Origin: Pseudobdellovibrionaceae bacterium
GTDB lineage: Bacteria > Bdellovibrionota > Bdellovibrionia > Bdellovibrionales > JAMPXM01
Assembly: GCA_016791465.1 (NCBI GenBank)
Contig: JAEUWE010000284.1
Coordinates: forward strand, 1-11,318
Length of the DNA: 11,318 bases
Direction: 5' to 3'
The notes under the pieces are model-generated. The model was not told the DNA's origin and did no database searches. It was given only the letters and a program-made list of their open reading frames with translations. Made by a program: the position numbers and the translations under genes. Positions within the stretch are counted from its first letter, which is position 1; the number at the start of each line of letters is the position of its first letter. Below, piece after piece: positions 1 through 6,905 of the stretch.

Positions 1-1
1 C

Positions 2-670
2 GAGACGGACGGAGCAGTCAATCGACGGTTAAATACGTGGATGGGGATAACGGCGTTCGTGGTTATTCTACCGAGCCTTTTCCTAGCATGGCGTTTACAG
101 CGTGAAGTCCTGTTTCGGTCAAAAGCGAGCGCGTTCATCGAGAATGAAATGCGATTCCAAAAGTCAGTTGTCGTAAAAAAGGAAATCGAGTTTGGCTGGC
201 GGAAAGAAAAAATTGTCGTGGGTCTTGTCGGCGATGCGCTGTCTCCGGACCTCGTGAGGGATCTGCAAAATCGTTTAAAAGGGTACGACATCGCGAGCGA
301 AGCTCTCGAGATCATCCAAATCTCGTTTGAAGAAAGCATTCGAGGATCTATTGCTGATCTGAATAGGGAAGGTCGGGGAGCGGTAAAAGAATTTGAGCTG
401 AGGCTTTCGCAGAGTGAGACCGAGCTAAAAAAGTATAAAGATGCAGAACAGCTCACGGAGAGTATTACGGGCGAAGTTGCAACCTTGTTCCCGAGAGTCC
501 AGTATGTACTCTTGAGACCGACGCGACTCTCTCAGAAAAGCCCCGCCATGGATGTCTTCGTCCAATGGGCAAAGGCTCCCACCAGAGTCGAGAAAGAACG
601 CCTGACACTTTTTCTCGAGAAGAGAGTTCAGGTCGAGGCTTCTGCTGTTGTCCATACGGCCGCTCTATAG
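2..670 (+). CDS. DUF389-type membrane protein, C-terminal part (5' end outside window)
   Basis: The frame is open from base 2 with no stop, reading ETDGAVNRRLNTW before the first in-window ATG at 41, so that ATG is probably internal and the gene begins left of the window. About 222 residues are visible. The first ~30 hold one hydrophobic helix (MGITAFVVILPSLFLAW) followed by a basic RLQRE, as at the last membrane segment of an integral protein. The rest is soluble and charged, with a central stretch (about residues 60-100) alternating strand and helix and a glutamate/lysine-rich helix after it. The pattern helix, RSKASAFIENE, KEIEF, VVGLVGDALSPDLV, LKGYDIASEALEI resembles the tail of DUF389/TIGR00341 membrane proteins, whose function is unknown; this family call is from memory. 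It converges on the ggpPS gene with a 6-bp overlap. Its last residues AAL are encoded inside a palindrome and therefore match the last residues of the opposing gene. Confidence 0.62.
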   Translation, partial: ETDGAVNRRLNTWMGITAFVVILPSLFLAWRLQREVLFRSKASAFIENEMRFQKSVVVKKEIEFGWRKEKIVVGLVGDALSPDLVRDLQNRLKGYDIASEALEIIQISFEESIRGSIADLNREGRGAVKEFELRLSQSETELKKYKDAEQLTESITGEVATLFPRVQYVLLRPTRLSQKSPAMDVFVQWAKAPTRVEKERLTLFLEKRVQVEASAVVHTAAL

Positions 671-676
671 AGCGGC
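659..676. repeat. 18-bp perfect palindrome containing both convergent stop codons
   Basis: GCCGCTC-TATA-GAGCGGC is a perfect palindrome that can form a 7-bp GC-rich stem with a 4-nt loop. The plus-strand stop TAG (668-670) and the minus-strand stop TAG (667-665) both lie in its centre. On the plus strand it is followed only by TTTG, and on the minus strand by CGTATGG, so a U-tract is weak or absent. It may act as a bidirectional transcription stop or 3'-end stabiliser, but it is not a textbook terminator. Confidence 0.6.
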
Positions 677-2932
677 TTTGCGAGTTGGTGTGTCTCTTAG
701 CGCTTGAAGAAAACCTTCCCCCCATTTCGTAACATCGTTTTCGCGAATGATCGAACTTAGCTTTTGAAGGCGCGCGGCTCTTTCGGCATCCGACATCGCG
801 ATGGCGTCCATGAGACCTCTTGTCAATGATCGACTATCAAATGGATTTGTGAGAAGAGCCCCGTGGAGTTCAACAGACGCTCCTGCGAACTCTGACAGGA
901 CGAGTGTTCCCAAGCGCTGTGTCTGCGCCTTAACCTCGACAAATTCCTTGCAGACGAGGTTGAGACCATCGCGAAGAGGTGTGATCCATGCTATATCTGA
1001 TACCGCATAGAAAGCCATTAGCTCTTCAAAGCTAAAAGACCGATAGAAATATCGAATTGGAGTCCAGTCCACGTTTGCAAAGCGTCCATTCACCCGACCG
1101 ATGACTTGATCAAGCTTTTCCCTCGTCTGGCGATAGACGTCCATTCCGGGAGCGGGAGGAGTCACGATGTTAATGAAGACGATCTTGCCGTGGAGCTCTG
1201 GATGCTTATCAAGTAGCTCTTCAAATGCGGCAACTTTCTCGACGGGCCCCTTCACGTAGTCGAGTCTTTCGACAGAAAGCACGGCCATGCGCCCTTTTAT
1301 TTCTTGCTCCAGATTTTTAATTGAATGACGAACGCTTTCTACAGACAGTGCTGTACGAATTCGCTCAGTGTCGATCCCGACCGGATGAGCGCCGAGAGAT
1401 AATGAGTGGCCTTCAATTTCTATTTTTGTTGCGTAGGAGTCGACGCCTAGAGCGCAGTTGAGGTGGAGGAACCGTGGTGCCGCTTCAGACCGCTTGGTAA
1501 CACGGACGTCGAAAGCGGAACGTGCAACGTCGACAAAGTTTTCAACATAGCGGGGAATGTGGAATCCGATGTGGTCACATTGGATCAGGCTTTCGACAAT
1601 CTCTCGTCGCCAAGGGAGAACATTGAATATATCTGGGCCAGGGAAGGATGTGTGGTGGAAAAATGCAATTTTGAGGTCTGGTCGAAGTTTTCGCAGATAG
1701 TAAGGTGTGAGCCAAAGGTTGTAGTCGTGTATCCAAACCAATCCGTTTTTTTCGGACTCCGCCGCGGCTTGCGAAGCAAACAGACGGTTGATTTTTTTAA
1801 AGTGCTCCCAATGAGCATGATTGATTTCTATCTTGCTGGGAAATGAAAAGATAATCGGCCAAAGTGCCTCTTTTGAAAACTTTTTGTAGAAAATATTGAC
1901 GTCTTCGTTTGAGAGTGGCACTCGGGCGCTGACAAGGTTGGGATATCGAACGGGGTCGACGGCGACATGAGATTCAAATTTATCTTTGTTGGAATCGTGA
2001 TGCGACCATGCAACCCAGGAACCTGGATTGTTCGACGAAAACAGCCCGAGAAGAGTGGGGATAATGCCATTTGGGCTTTTGGGCAATTGACGAGTTGTTT
2101 TGCCGCCAGTCTTGATTTCGTCGAAAGGTTGGCGATGGTAGACCATGACCAGTTCGGACTTTCTTGAAGACGTTTGATGATGCGTTTCGCATTTTTCCAC
2201 AAACCCGACTTTGATGAGTCCATCGAGAACTCCAAGGGAGCCTACCTTATCGGAGATAATTGTCGTTCGTATTTTTGAGGCGGCTTCGATAAGACCGGAC
2301 TCAGACTTTCCTACGGCAACGGCCGGCATGCCGAGCTTAAACATCGAGAGGTCGTTCAGCGTGTCGCCGGCAAACAGAGTCGAACGTTTATCAAGCTGAT
2401 ATAACATTAGCAGTTTTATCGCGGTTTCGCCTTTTGATACACCTCTCGGTATGACGTCTAAAAACCGTCCGGCTGACAACAAGACGTCACATCCGTAAGC
2501 ACTGACTGTCTCGGCGAACGCCTTCGCATCAAAGCATAAGGGATCGAAATAAAAGGAGCAGCGTCTTTCCTGCTGGACGTCTTGTGGGATGAGGCCCTGG
2601 AGCCCCTGAGCGAGTTCAAGAATTTTATTCTTCCCCGGCCACCGATTTTCGATGGGATCTTCGATTTCCCTAATGGGAAGTGAGTTTTTGAAATCAAACG
2701 CGCTGGCGCCGACATCGCCGATCACAAAGTCTGGTAGTGGAAAATGACCGGTGGTCAAAGCCGACTGAACGCTTGCGATGTTTCGACCTGTATTGAATAT
2801 GAGCGTGATGTCTCCCCGATTTTCAAAGATGAGCTGATAAAGCGGGTCCTCTTCTCGACCCATTGTTTCAAAGAATGTACCGTCGAGATCGACAACCAGG
2901 TTGAGCGGCGCTGACTTTAAAGAGTATTTCAC
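665..2932 (-). CDS. ggpPS: Bifunctional glucosylglycerol-phosphate phosphatase/synthase (HAD-GT20 fusion)
   Basis: A 755-residue, two-domain, cytoplasmic enzyme. Residues 1-245 are a HAD-superfamily phosphatase of the sucrose-phosphatase-like type: DxDGT nucleophile motif (D15, D17), TGR (48-50), motif III lysine K167 and GDxxND (189-194). After a short linker, residues 262-750 are a GT20 glycosyltransferase: YHRQPF (265-270), SPNGI (286-290), HDYN (402-405), FHHTSFP (425-431), RLDYVKG with R556 and K561, and RDGLNLV...E (D655, E663). Signatures such as YHRQPF, HDYNLWL and PRYVENF match glucosylglycerol-phosphate synthase (GgpS) better than OtsA trehalose-6-phosphate synthase. GgpS joins glucose from ADP-glucose to glycerol 3-phosphate; the phosphatase would release the compatible solute glucosylglycerol. 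The phosphatase-first order is known from GgpPS of Pseudomonas and Stenotrophomonas and is the reverse of usual trehalose TPS-TPP fusions. Start is GTG, with GAGGAG 9 nt upstream. It lies 42 bp after the C26 peptidase gene. A trehalose or other phospho-sugar product is the main alternative. Confidence 0.83.
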   Translation of the reverse strand: MKYSLKSAPLNLVVDLDGTFFETMGREEDPLYQLIFENRGDITLIFNTGRNIASVQSALTTGHFPLPDFVIGDVGASAFDFKNSLPIREIEDPIENRWPGKNKILELAQGLQGLIPQDVQQERRCSFYFDPLCFDAKAFAETVSAYGCDVLLSAGRFLDVIPRGVSKGETAIKLLMLYQLDKRSTLFAGDTLNDLSMFKLGMPAVAVGKSESGLIEAASKIRTTIISDKVGSLGVLDGLIKVGFVEKCETHHQTSSRKSELVMVYHRQPFDEIKTGGKTTRQLPKSPNGIIPTLLGLFSSNNPGSWVAWSHHDSNKDKFESHVAVDPVRYPNLVSARVPLSNEDVNIFYKKFSKEALWPIIFSFPSKIEINHAHWEHFKKINRLFASQAAAESEKNGLVWIHDYNLWLTPYYLRKLRPDLKIAFFHHTSFPGPDIFNVLPWRREIVESLIQCDHIGFHIPRYVENFVDVARSAFDVRVTKRSEAAPRFLHLNCALGVDSYATKIEIEGHSLSLGAHPVGIDTERIRTALSVESVRHSIKNLEQEIKGRMAVLSVERLDYVKGPVEKVAAFEELLDKHPELHGKIVFINIVTPPAPGMDVYRQTREKLDQVIGRVNGRFANVDWTPIRYFYRSFSFEELMAFYAVSDIAWITPLRDGLNLVCKEFVEVKAQTQRLGTLVLSEFAGASVELHGALLTNPFDSRSLTRGLMDAIAMSDAERAARLQKLSSIIRENDVTKWGEGFLQALRDTPTRKAAL

Positions 2933-2974
2933 GTTTTAGAGCTCCTCAGAGTGAGACCACGAATCTTATTCAAG

Positions 2975-3799
2975 CTAGTATTCCGACTTGTTGGGTGTAA
3001 ACGCCGATACATCCAGGTGCCCTGAGATTCGTCTAACATTGGCGACCTGAACGAACTGCCGAACGAGAAGGTTTGAGTTGACCGCACACTGATTCGGCAG
3101 TTCATCGAACTCAGGATGCCATTGTACTGCGAGAACGAATGTTTCATCACTCGCCTGACTAAAGGCTTCGATGAGACCATCGTCTGAGGCATGTGCCTCT
3201 GGGTGACAGTCCGTTCCGAGAAGATTTATTCCTTGGTGGTGGATCGATGTGACTCTCACAGTAGAGGGATAGATTTGTGAAAGCAGCCCATTCGGCATGA
3301 TGTTCACCTCGTGCAGATGATGATTCGCACTGGTTGGATCAAAATGTTTTGAATAGCCCTCATCTCCAAGATCGTGGTGAAGAGTTCCTCCAAAATGAAC
3401 GTTGAGAAGTTGTAGCCCGCGGCAAATTCCAAAGATTGGTTTCTTTTCGTTGAGAAAGGCCTTGATCAGTTCAAGTTCGTATCGATCTCGAACAAGATCA
3501 TAGGTATAGTCTTTTTTTGCCGTATAGTGAGGGTCGTATAGTGTTGGATGGACGTCGACACCGCCCTGCAGAATAAGGCCGTCTAGGCAGCGCGCATACC
3601 CTCCCGCATCAAGCATACGGCTAGAAATTTTTGAGCCTTCCGACTCAGACGGAATCATCAAGGGTAGCGCGTGATTCTGGGCAACCCATCGAGCGATGGA
3701 GGTTTCCAGGAATTGAATGTGACGGTTTGCGACACCGTAGAATACGGGCGCAGTGTGATGAAACTTTGCTGAAATCCCGATTTTTGTATCTAGCGACAA
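2975..3799 (-). CDS. Gamma-glutamyl-gamma-aminobutyrate hydrolase family protein (peptidase C26, PuuD-like)
   Basis: A 274-residue class I glutamine-amidotransferase fold in stand-alone hydrolase form. The nucleophile elbow GICRGLQLLNV places the catalytic cysteine at C126, and AVQWHPE gives H228 and E230. The C26 hallmarks LDGLILQGGVDVHP (72-85), GGTLHHDL (137-144) and SIHHQGI (185-191) are all present, so the enzyme should be active. Family members cleave gamma-glutamyl bonds, for example PuuD on gamma-glutamyl-GABA in putrescine breakdown; the substrate here cannot be read. No signal peptide is seen, so it is cytosolic. The start is TTG at 3799, chosen because GAGGA lies 6 nt upstream and no ATG or GTG lies close by. 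It is followed after 42 bp by ggpPS and probably shares its transcript. The C-terminal ~30 residues past the last conserved block look like a non-conserved tail. Confidence 0.85.
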   Translation of the reverse strand: MSLDTKIGISAKFHHTAPVFYGVANRHIQFLETSIARWVAQNHALPLMIPSESEGSKISSRMLDAGGYARCLDGLILQGGVDVHPTLYDPHYTAKKDYTYDLVRDRYELELIKAFLNEKKPIFGICRGLQLLNVHFGGTLHHDLGDEGYSKHFDPTSANHHLHEVNIMPNGLLSQIYPSTVRVTSIHHQGINLLGTDCHPEAHASDDGLIEAFSQASDETFVLAVQWHPEFDELPNQCAVNSNLLVRQFVQVANVRRISGHLDVSAFTPNKSEY

Positions 3800-4031
3800 A
3801 GAAAATCCTCGCGATCGAGTAGCTGAGCATTGATGCTTTTCGACGGTCTTCGTGAGCGAGAGCTCTTTAGTGAGGCTAAGGCACTGAGGAATGAATGTAT
3901 AGTTTGGCGGATCACTGAGGCGATAATGATATGAGTCTTATACCGATAATGTATTTCAGCCGATGCCGGTTTCATCGGAAGATAGGTATTCGTCTTATAT
4001 GAGTTAAGGGGTCTAGCGAGGGGAGTCGGCA
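3800..4031. promoter_or_regulatory. Divergent intergenic region between the C26/ggpPS pair and the BON gene
   Basis: This 232-bp gap must carry the promoters of both divergent transcripts. It is AT-rich in its right half. It holds a direct repeat CACTGAGG (3882-3889 and 3913-3920, 31 bp apart, about three helical turns), a short inverted repeat CCGATG/CATCGG (3960-3965 and 3973-3978), and two related GTCTTATA blocks near 3934 and 3992. No convincing paired -35/-10 was found on either strand. Shine-Dalgarno sequences are clear at both ends: GAGGA for the C26 gene and GAGGGGAG at 4018-4025 for the BON gene. Confidence 0.35.
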
Positions 4032-4547
4032 GTGGTTCGCAAGAAGAAAATTAATAGTAGTGACGACCAAGTTGAAAATGAGCTGCAAGAGAGATTGAAG
4101 TGGGACATTCGGATTAATTCTGCAGATTTCAATCTCGAAGTTGTGAGGGGAGTTGTGAGCTTGTCAGGAGCCGTGGATTCGACCTTCCGCAAAAATGCGA
4201 TCGTTCGGATTGTGATGTCTACGCACGGCGTGGTTGGAATAAAAGACAGCATTGATGTTGTCAGTGGATACTCGAGGTCGGACGTTGAAATAGAGAACAT
4301 CGTGCGAAGTCAGCTCAAGCCGATTTCCTTCGCAGCTGGGGAATGGATTGATGTTTCCGTGAGAGATGGAGTTATGCGGCTAGAGGGATTTGTCGCTTGG
4401 CCGTGGCACAAAGCGATTGCAGATCAAATCGGATGGAGTTTATCTGGAGTTCGCGACTGTATCAACCTTATCGTAGTTGGTGAAATACGGGCGCTAAATG
4501 AATTTCCTTCGTCGGTTCCGCCAATGTCCCAAGAAGGCTTCATTTAA
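4032..4547 (+). CDS. Protein with two BON domains
   Basis: A 171-residue protein made almost entirely of two BON domains, at about residues 12-80 and 84-152. Each shows the usual pattern of an amphipathic helix, a V.xG.V.L.G.V strand pair (VVRGVVSLSGAV and VRDGVMRLEGFV) and a closing strand (IDVV, INLIVV). BON domains bind phospholipid or other surfaces and are common in periplasmic stress proteins such as OsmY. Unlike OsmY, this protein starts MVRKKKIN and shows no signal peptide or lipobox, so it appears cytosolic. It starts at GTG, with GAGGGGAG six bases upstream. It stands alone on this strand, divergent from the C26/ggpPS pair, and its stop overlaps by 4 bp the stop of lysR-1 on the other strand. 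The exact role is unknown. Confidence 0.8.
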   Translation: MVRKKKINSSDDQVENELQERLKWDIRINSADFNLEVVRGVVSLSGAVDSTFRKNAIVRIVMSTHGVVGIKDSIDVVSGYSRSDVEIENIVRSQLKPISFAAGEWIDVSVRDGVMRLEGFVAWPWHKAIADQIGWSLSGVRDCINLIVVGEIRALNEFPSSVPPMSQEGFI

Positions 4548-5506
4548 TAGGCGGCCAATGGTTTTCTTGGCCACGTCAAGGTGGCCATGGACTCTAATTC
4601 CTCAGCGAAATGTCGAACGATTGCGGCCTTATTATTGCGAAATCGACCCTTCTTGCTTAGGAGAATCAATTGGTGTCGCCACAGCGGAGAGTCTGAAATA
4701 TAGAAGAGCTTTCTTGATTTAATCTCGCTCCAAACGTATGCCTGTGGCGCTATTGTCATGCCGACCCCATCGACTGTAGCGCGAATGACAGCCGCGAGAA
4801 TGTTGCTTTCAAATAGGCAGTTTGGCCGGATTCTTTTTTTCAGAAAGTATTGCTCGATCTCAGCTCGAAGTTGGGTGGAATGGGCAGGTAGAGCGACGCC
4901 ATAGGTTCGATCGCGAAGGATCGCTTCAAATCGGACTCGTTGCGAAGCCTGGTAGATTTCGCTGTTTCCAAAACATCCAACAGGAAGAGAGTAGCGAAAG
5001 AGAAGTTCAATGTCGTGATCGATTGTCGCCTTGGTCGATAGAAGCAGATCGACTTCTCCTGAGCGAAGCATTTGGTTTAGGGTTGCAGTGTCCAGAGAGA
5101 CCAGATTGATTTTTGGGCGAATCTCTTTTGGTTGAGAACGCGTAATTTTACCTATGACTTCAGCGACGAAGGGTCGATCAATCTCCATGGAGACACCTAT
5201 GGATATTGTATAGGGCGGACTGTTGACTTTCGAATCGACAAAGAGTTCGTCCATTTCCTCGAATGTTTCGAAGCCCTTTTTGCAATAGCTCAGTAGTTCT
5301 TGGCCAAATTTTGTGAGCTCTATCTTGCGTTTTGCACGAGTAAACAGCGGACGTTGAAGTGCAGACTCAAGCGCTTTCATTTGTACGCTGAGAGATGGCT
5401 GGCTGGTATTGAGGACCTCGGATGCCGCCGTCATATTGCCTTGTGATGCGATCACATAGAAGTAGTAGAGGTGGTTAAAGTTGTAGGAATTGAGTCGACT
5501 GCTCAT
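4544..5506 (-). CDS. LysR-family transcriptional regulator (lysR-1), NhaR-like opening
   Basis: A 320-residue LysR-type regulator. The N-terminal winged helix-turn-helix covers about residues 9-68: NHLYYFYVIASQGNM, then the recognition region AASEVLNTSQPSLSVQMKALE (25-47) and LFTRAKRKIELT. The opening NHLYYFYVIA is the type seen in NhaR-like regulators. The remaining ~225 residues form the periplasmic-binding-protein-like effector domain. The frame stays open upstream to 5605, into the CLC gene, but ATG at 5506 is preferred: GGAG lies six bases ahead, the HTH then starts at the usual distance, and the gap to the CLC stop is 49 bp. It is the last gene of a four-gene minus-strand operon that also begins with a LysR gene. 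Effector and targets cannot be read. Confidence 0.88.
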   Translation of the reverse strand: MSSRLNSYNFNHLYYFYVIASQGNMTAASEVLNTSQPSLSVQMKALESALQRPLFTRAKRKIELTKFGQELLSYCKKGFETFEEMDELFVDSKVNSPPYTISIGVSMEIDRPFVAEVIGKITRSQPKEIRPKINLVSLDTATLNQMLRSGEVDLLLSTKATIDHDIELLFRYSLPVGCFGNSEIYQASQRVRFEAILRDRTYGVALPAHSTQLRAEIEQYFLKKRIRPNCLFESNILAAVIRATVDGVGMTIAPQAYVWSEIKSRKLFYISDSPLWRHQLILLSKKGRFRNNKAAIVRHFAEELESMATLTWPRKPLAAY

Positions 5507-5555
5507 TGCGGGCTCCGGCAGAGTGCAGCGTGCGCACGGACTGTTTGCCTTTCGA

Positions 5556-6905
5556 TCATACTGGCTCGGTGCGTGTGGAGGGCGCTGCGAGGGCGGAGCT
5601 CTCAATAAATTTTGTCTTCATCTTCTCGTAAAAGCCATGTGCGGAAACAAAGTGAGCTGCGCCGTTTGCAACGATGGCCGTTACCATCATCGGAAAAATC
5701 GCGGAATGTCGATCTGACATTTCCAGTACGAGTATGAACGAAGTGAACGGCGTTCGAGTGACGCCGGTGAGAAATCCGATCATGCCGATCATCACCATGA
5801 GGTTTTTATGTCCGGACGAAACCACAACATCAATCGTAGAGCCGAGCGCGGCTCCGGCGGAGAGCGAGGGAGCAAAGATGCCGCCGGCGGCGCCAGAGAG
5901 ATATGAAATAGCGGTTGCGGCCGTTCGGTACAGAACAGTGAGAAGACTTGAATTTTCAGAGGTGAAGAGAAGTCGATTGATGACCTCTTTGCCGGATCCG
6001 GAGGAATCATGTGAAAGCCAGATCAGTCCAGAGAGAGCGAATCCGCAAGCGATCACAAAAGGAAGTTCTGATCCGCGAAAGACGAGTCGCTGTTTCCAGA
6101 GACTGCCCTTGGAAAGGAGTTCGCCAAATCCTGCTCCCAAGGCTCCCGCGACGGCTCCGGTCAGGACGGCATAGGGTAAGAACATGAAAGAATCAGCTAA
6201 GAGCTTGGGGAAGCCGAGATAGAGATATGGGCCGAGTAGCCACTGGGACATTAAACCCGCAATTATAACGGCAGAGAAGACCGAGGTTTTGACGCGATGA
6301 AAGTGCAGCGTCCCCATTTCTTCGATCGCATAGACGATTCCGCCAAGTGGAGTATTGAAGGCGGAGGCGAGTCCCGCTGCGGCGCCAGCGATAATCCAAG
6401 TGTGTGAGTCGATATGTGCAAAGTACTTTCGCACGCGATTGCCGAAAAAGTGAAAGATGCAAGCGCTGATCTGTAGTGTGGGACCTTCGCGACCGATGGC
6501 CGCACCGCCGGCGACAGCAAGTAGCGAACTGGTGAGCTTGACGAGGGCGACGCGAGGGGACAGGAGTTTATCAACCGTGCTGGAATGGTGGCGGAAATCG
6601 AGTTCGTTTGCTGCTAAGATCTGTGGAATACCGCTGCCTCCGGCCTCTGGGCTCAGACGGCGCACAAGCCACCAGGCGATACAGAGAAGAAGTGGTGAGA
6701 GAAAAACGGCCTCGATGGGACGTGATTCGGCGATGGCGAGATACTGAGTTTCGAGAAATTTAAAAATGCGGGCATACTGAACAGCCACCAGGCCCGTCAC
6801 CCAGGCGGCACCCCACAAAGCGATGGCCTGCACTTTCTGGCGATCGATGAGGAAAGTATGAGTTTTGAAGTAGATTTGCTTGAGTAGCGATTCGAGAGCT
6901 TTCAA
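5556..6905 (-). CDS. CLC-family chloride channel / H+-Cl- antiporter
   Basis: An inner-membrane anion transporter of about 449 residues, close to the usual length of bacterial CLCs without CBS domains; the C-terminus ends without them. Three Cl- pathway signatures are intact (numbering from TTG at 6905): GSGIP (90-94), GREGP (138-142) with the gating glutamate E140, and GGIFAP (341-346). AIEEM places E196 where E. coli ClcA has the proton glutamate E203, which suggests a coupled 2Cl-/H+ antiporter. Many hydrophobic helices are evident (such as VFSAVIIAGLMSQWLLG). Two TTG starts are possible: at 6905, overlapping the ligase stop by 4 bp (TTGA), or at 6917, overlapping by 16 bp. Neither has an ideal Shine-Dalgarno sequence, so translation is probably coupled to the upstream gene. 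CLC antiporters serve acid resistance and anion balance; the role here is inferred only. Confidence 0.92.
   Translation of the reverse strand: MKALESLLKQIYFKTHTFLIDRQKVQAIALWGAAWVTGLVAVQYARIFKFLETQYLAIAESRPIEAVFLSPLLLCIAWWLVRRLSPEAGGSGIPQILAANELDFRHHSSTVDKLLSPRVALVKLTSSLLAVAGGAAIGREGPTLQISACIFHFFGNRVRKYFAHIDSHTWIIAGAAAGLASAFNTPLGGIVYAIEEMGTLHFHRVKTSVFSAVIIAGLMSQWLLGPYLYLGFPKLLADSFMFLPYAVLTGAVAGALGAGFGELLSKGSLWKQRLVFRGSELPFVIACGFALSGLIWLSHDSSGSGKEVINRLLFTSENSSLLTVLYRTAATAISYLSGAAGGIFAPSLSAGAALGSTIDVVVSSGHKNLMVMIGMIGFLTGVTRTPFTSFILVLEMSDRHSAIFPMMVTAIVANGAAHFVSAHGFYEKMKTKFIESSALAAPSTRTEPV

Noticed and set aside
1463..1846. Plus-strand open frame (127 codons) opposite the GT20 domain of ggpPS
   Set aside because: It overlaps conserved coding sequence on the other strand and has no family features or own control signals.
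665..2932. Trehalose-6-phosphate synthase/phosphatase (OtsA-OtsB) as the primary name
   Set aside because: The opening YHRQPF, SPNGI, HDYN rather than HDYH, and PRYVENF match glucosylglycerol-phosphate synthase, and the domain order fits GgpPS. Trehalose is kept only as an alternative.
4569..4586. GGCCAC/GTGGCC hairpin downstream of the BON gene as its terminator
   Set aside because: It has a 6-bp stem with a 6-nt loop, no T-run, and lies within the lysR-1 coding region; coding constraint explains it as well.
5507..5605. Upstream extension of lysR-1 by 33 residues
   Set aside because: The added residues are proline- and arginine-rich, unlike any LysR N-terminus, and would overlap the CLC gene; ATG at 5506 has a proper Shine-Dalgarno sequence.
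5674..6174. Long plus-strand open frame (166 codons) opposite the CLC gene
   Set aside because: It is fully antisense to a gene with intact CLC motifs, its product is of low complexity without recognisable domains, and no Shine-Dalgarno sequence was evident. It is a shadow of the CLC codons.
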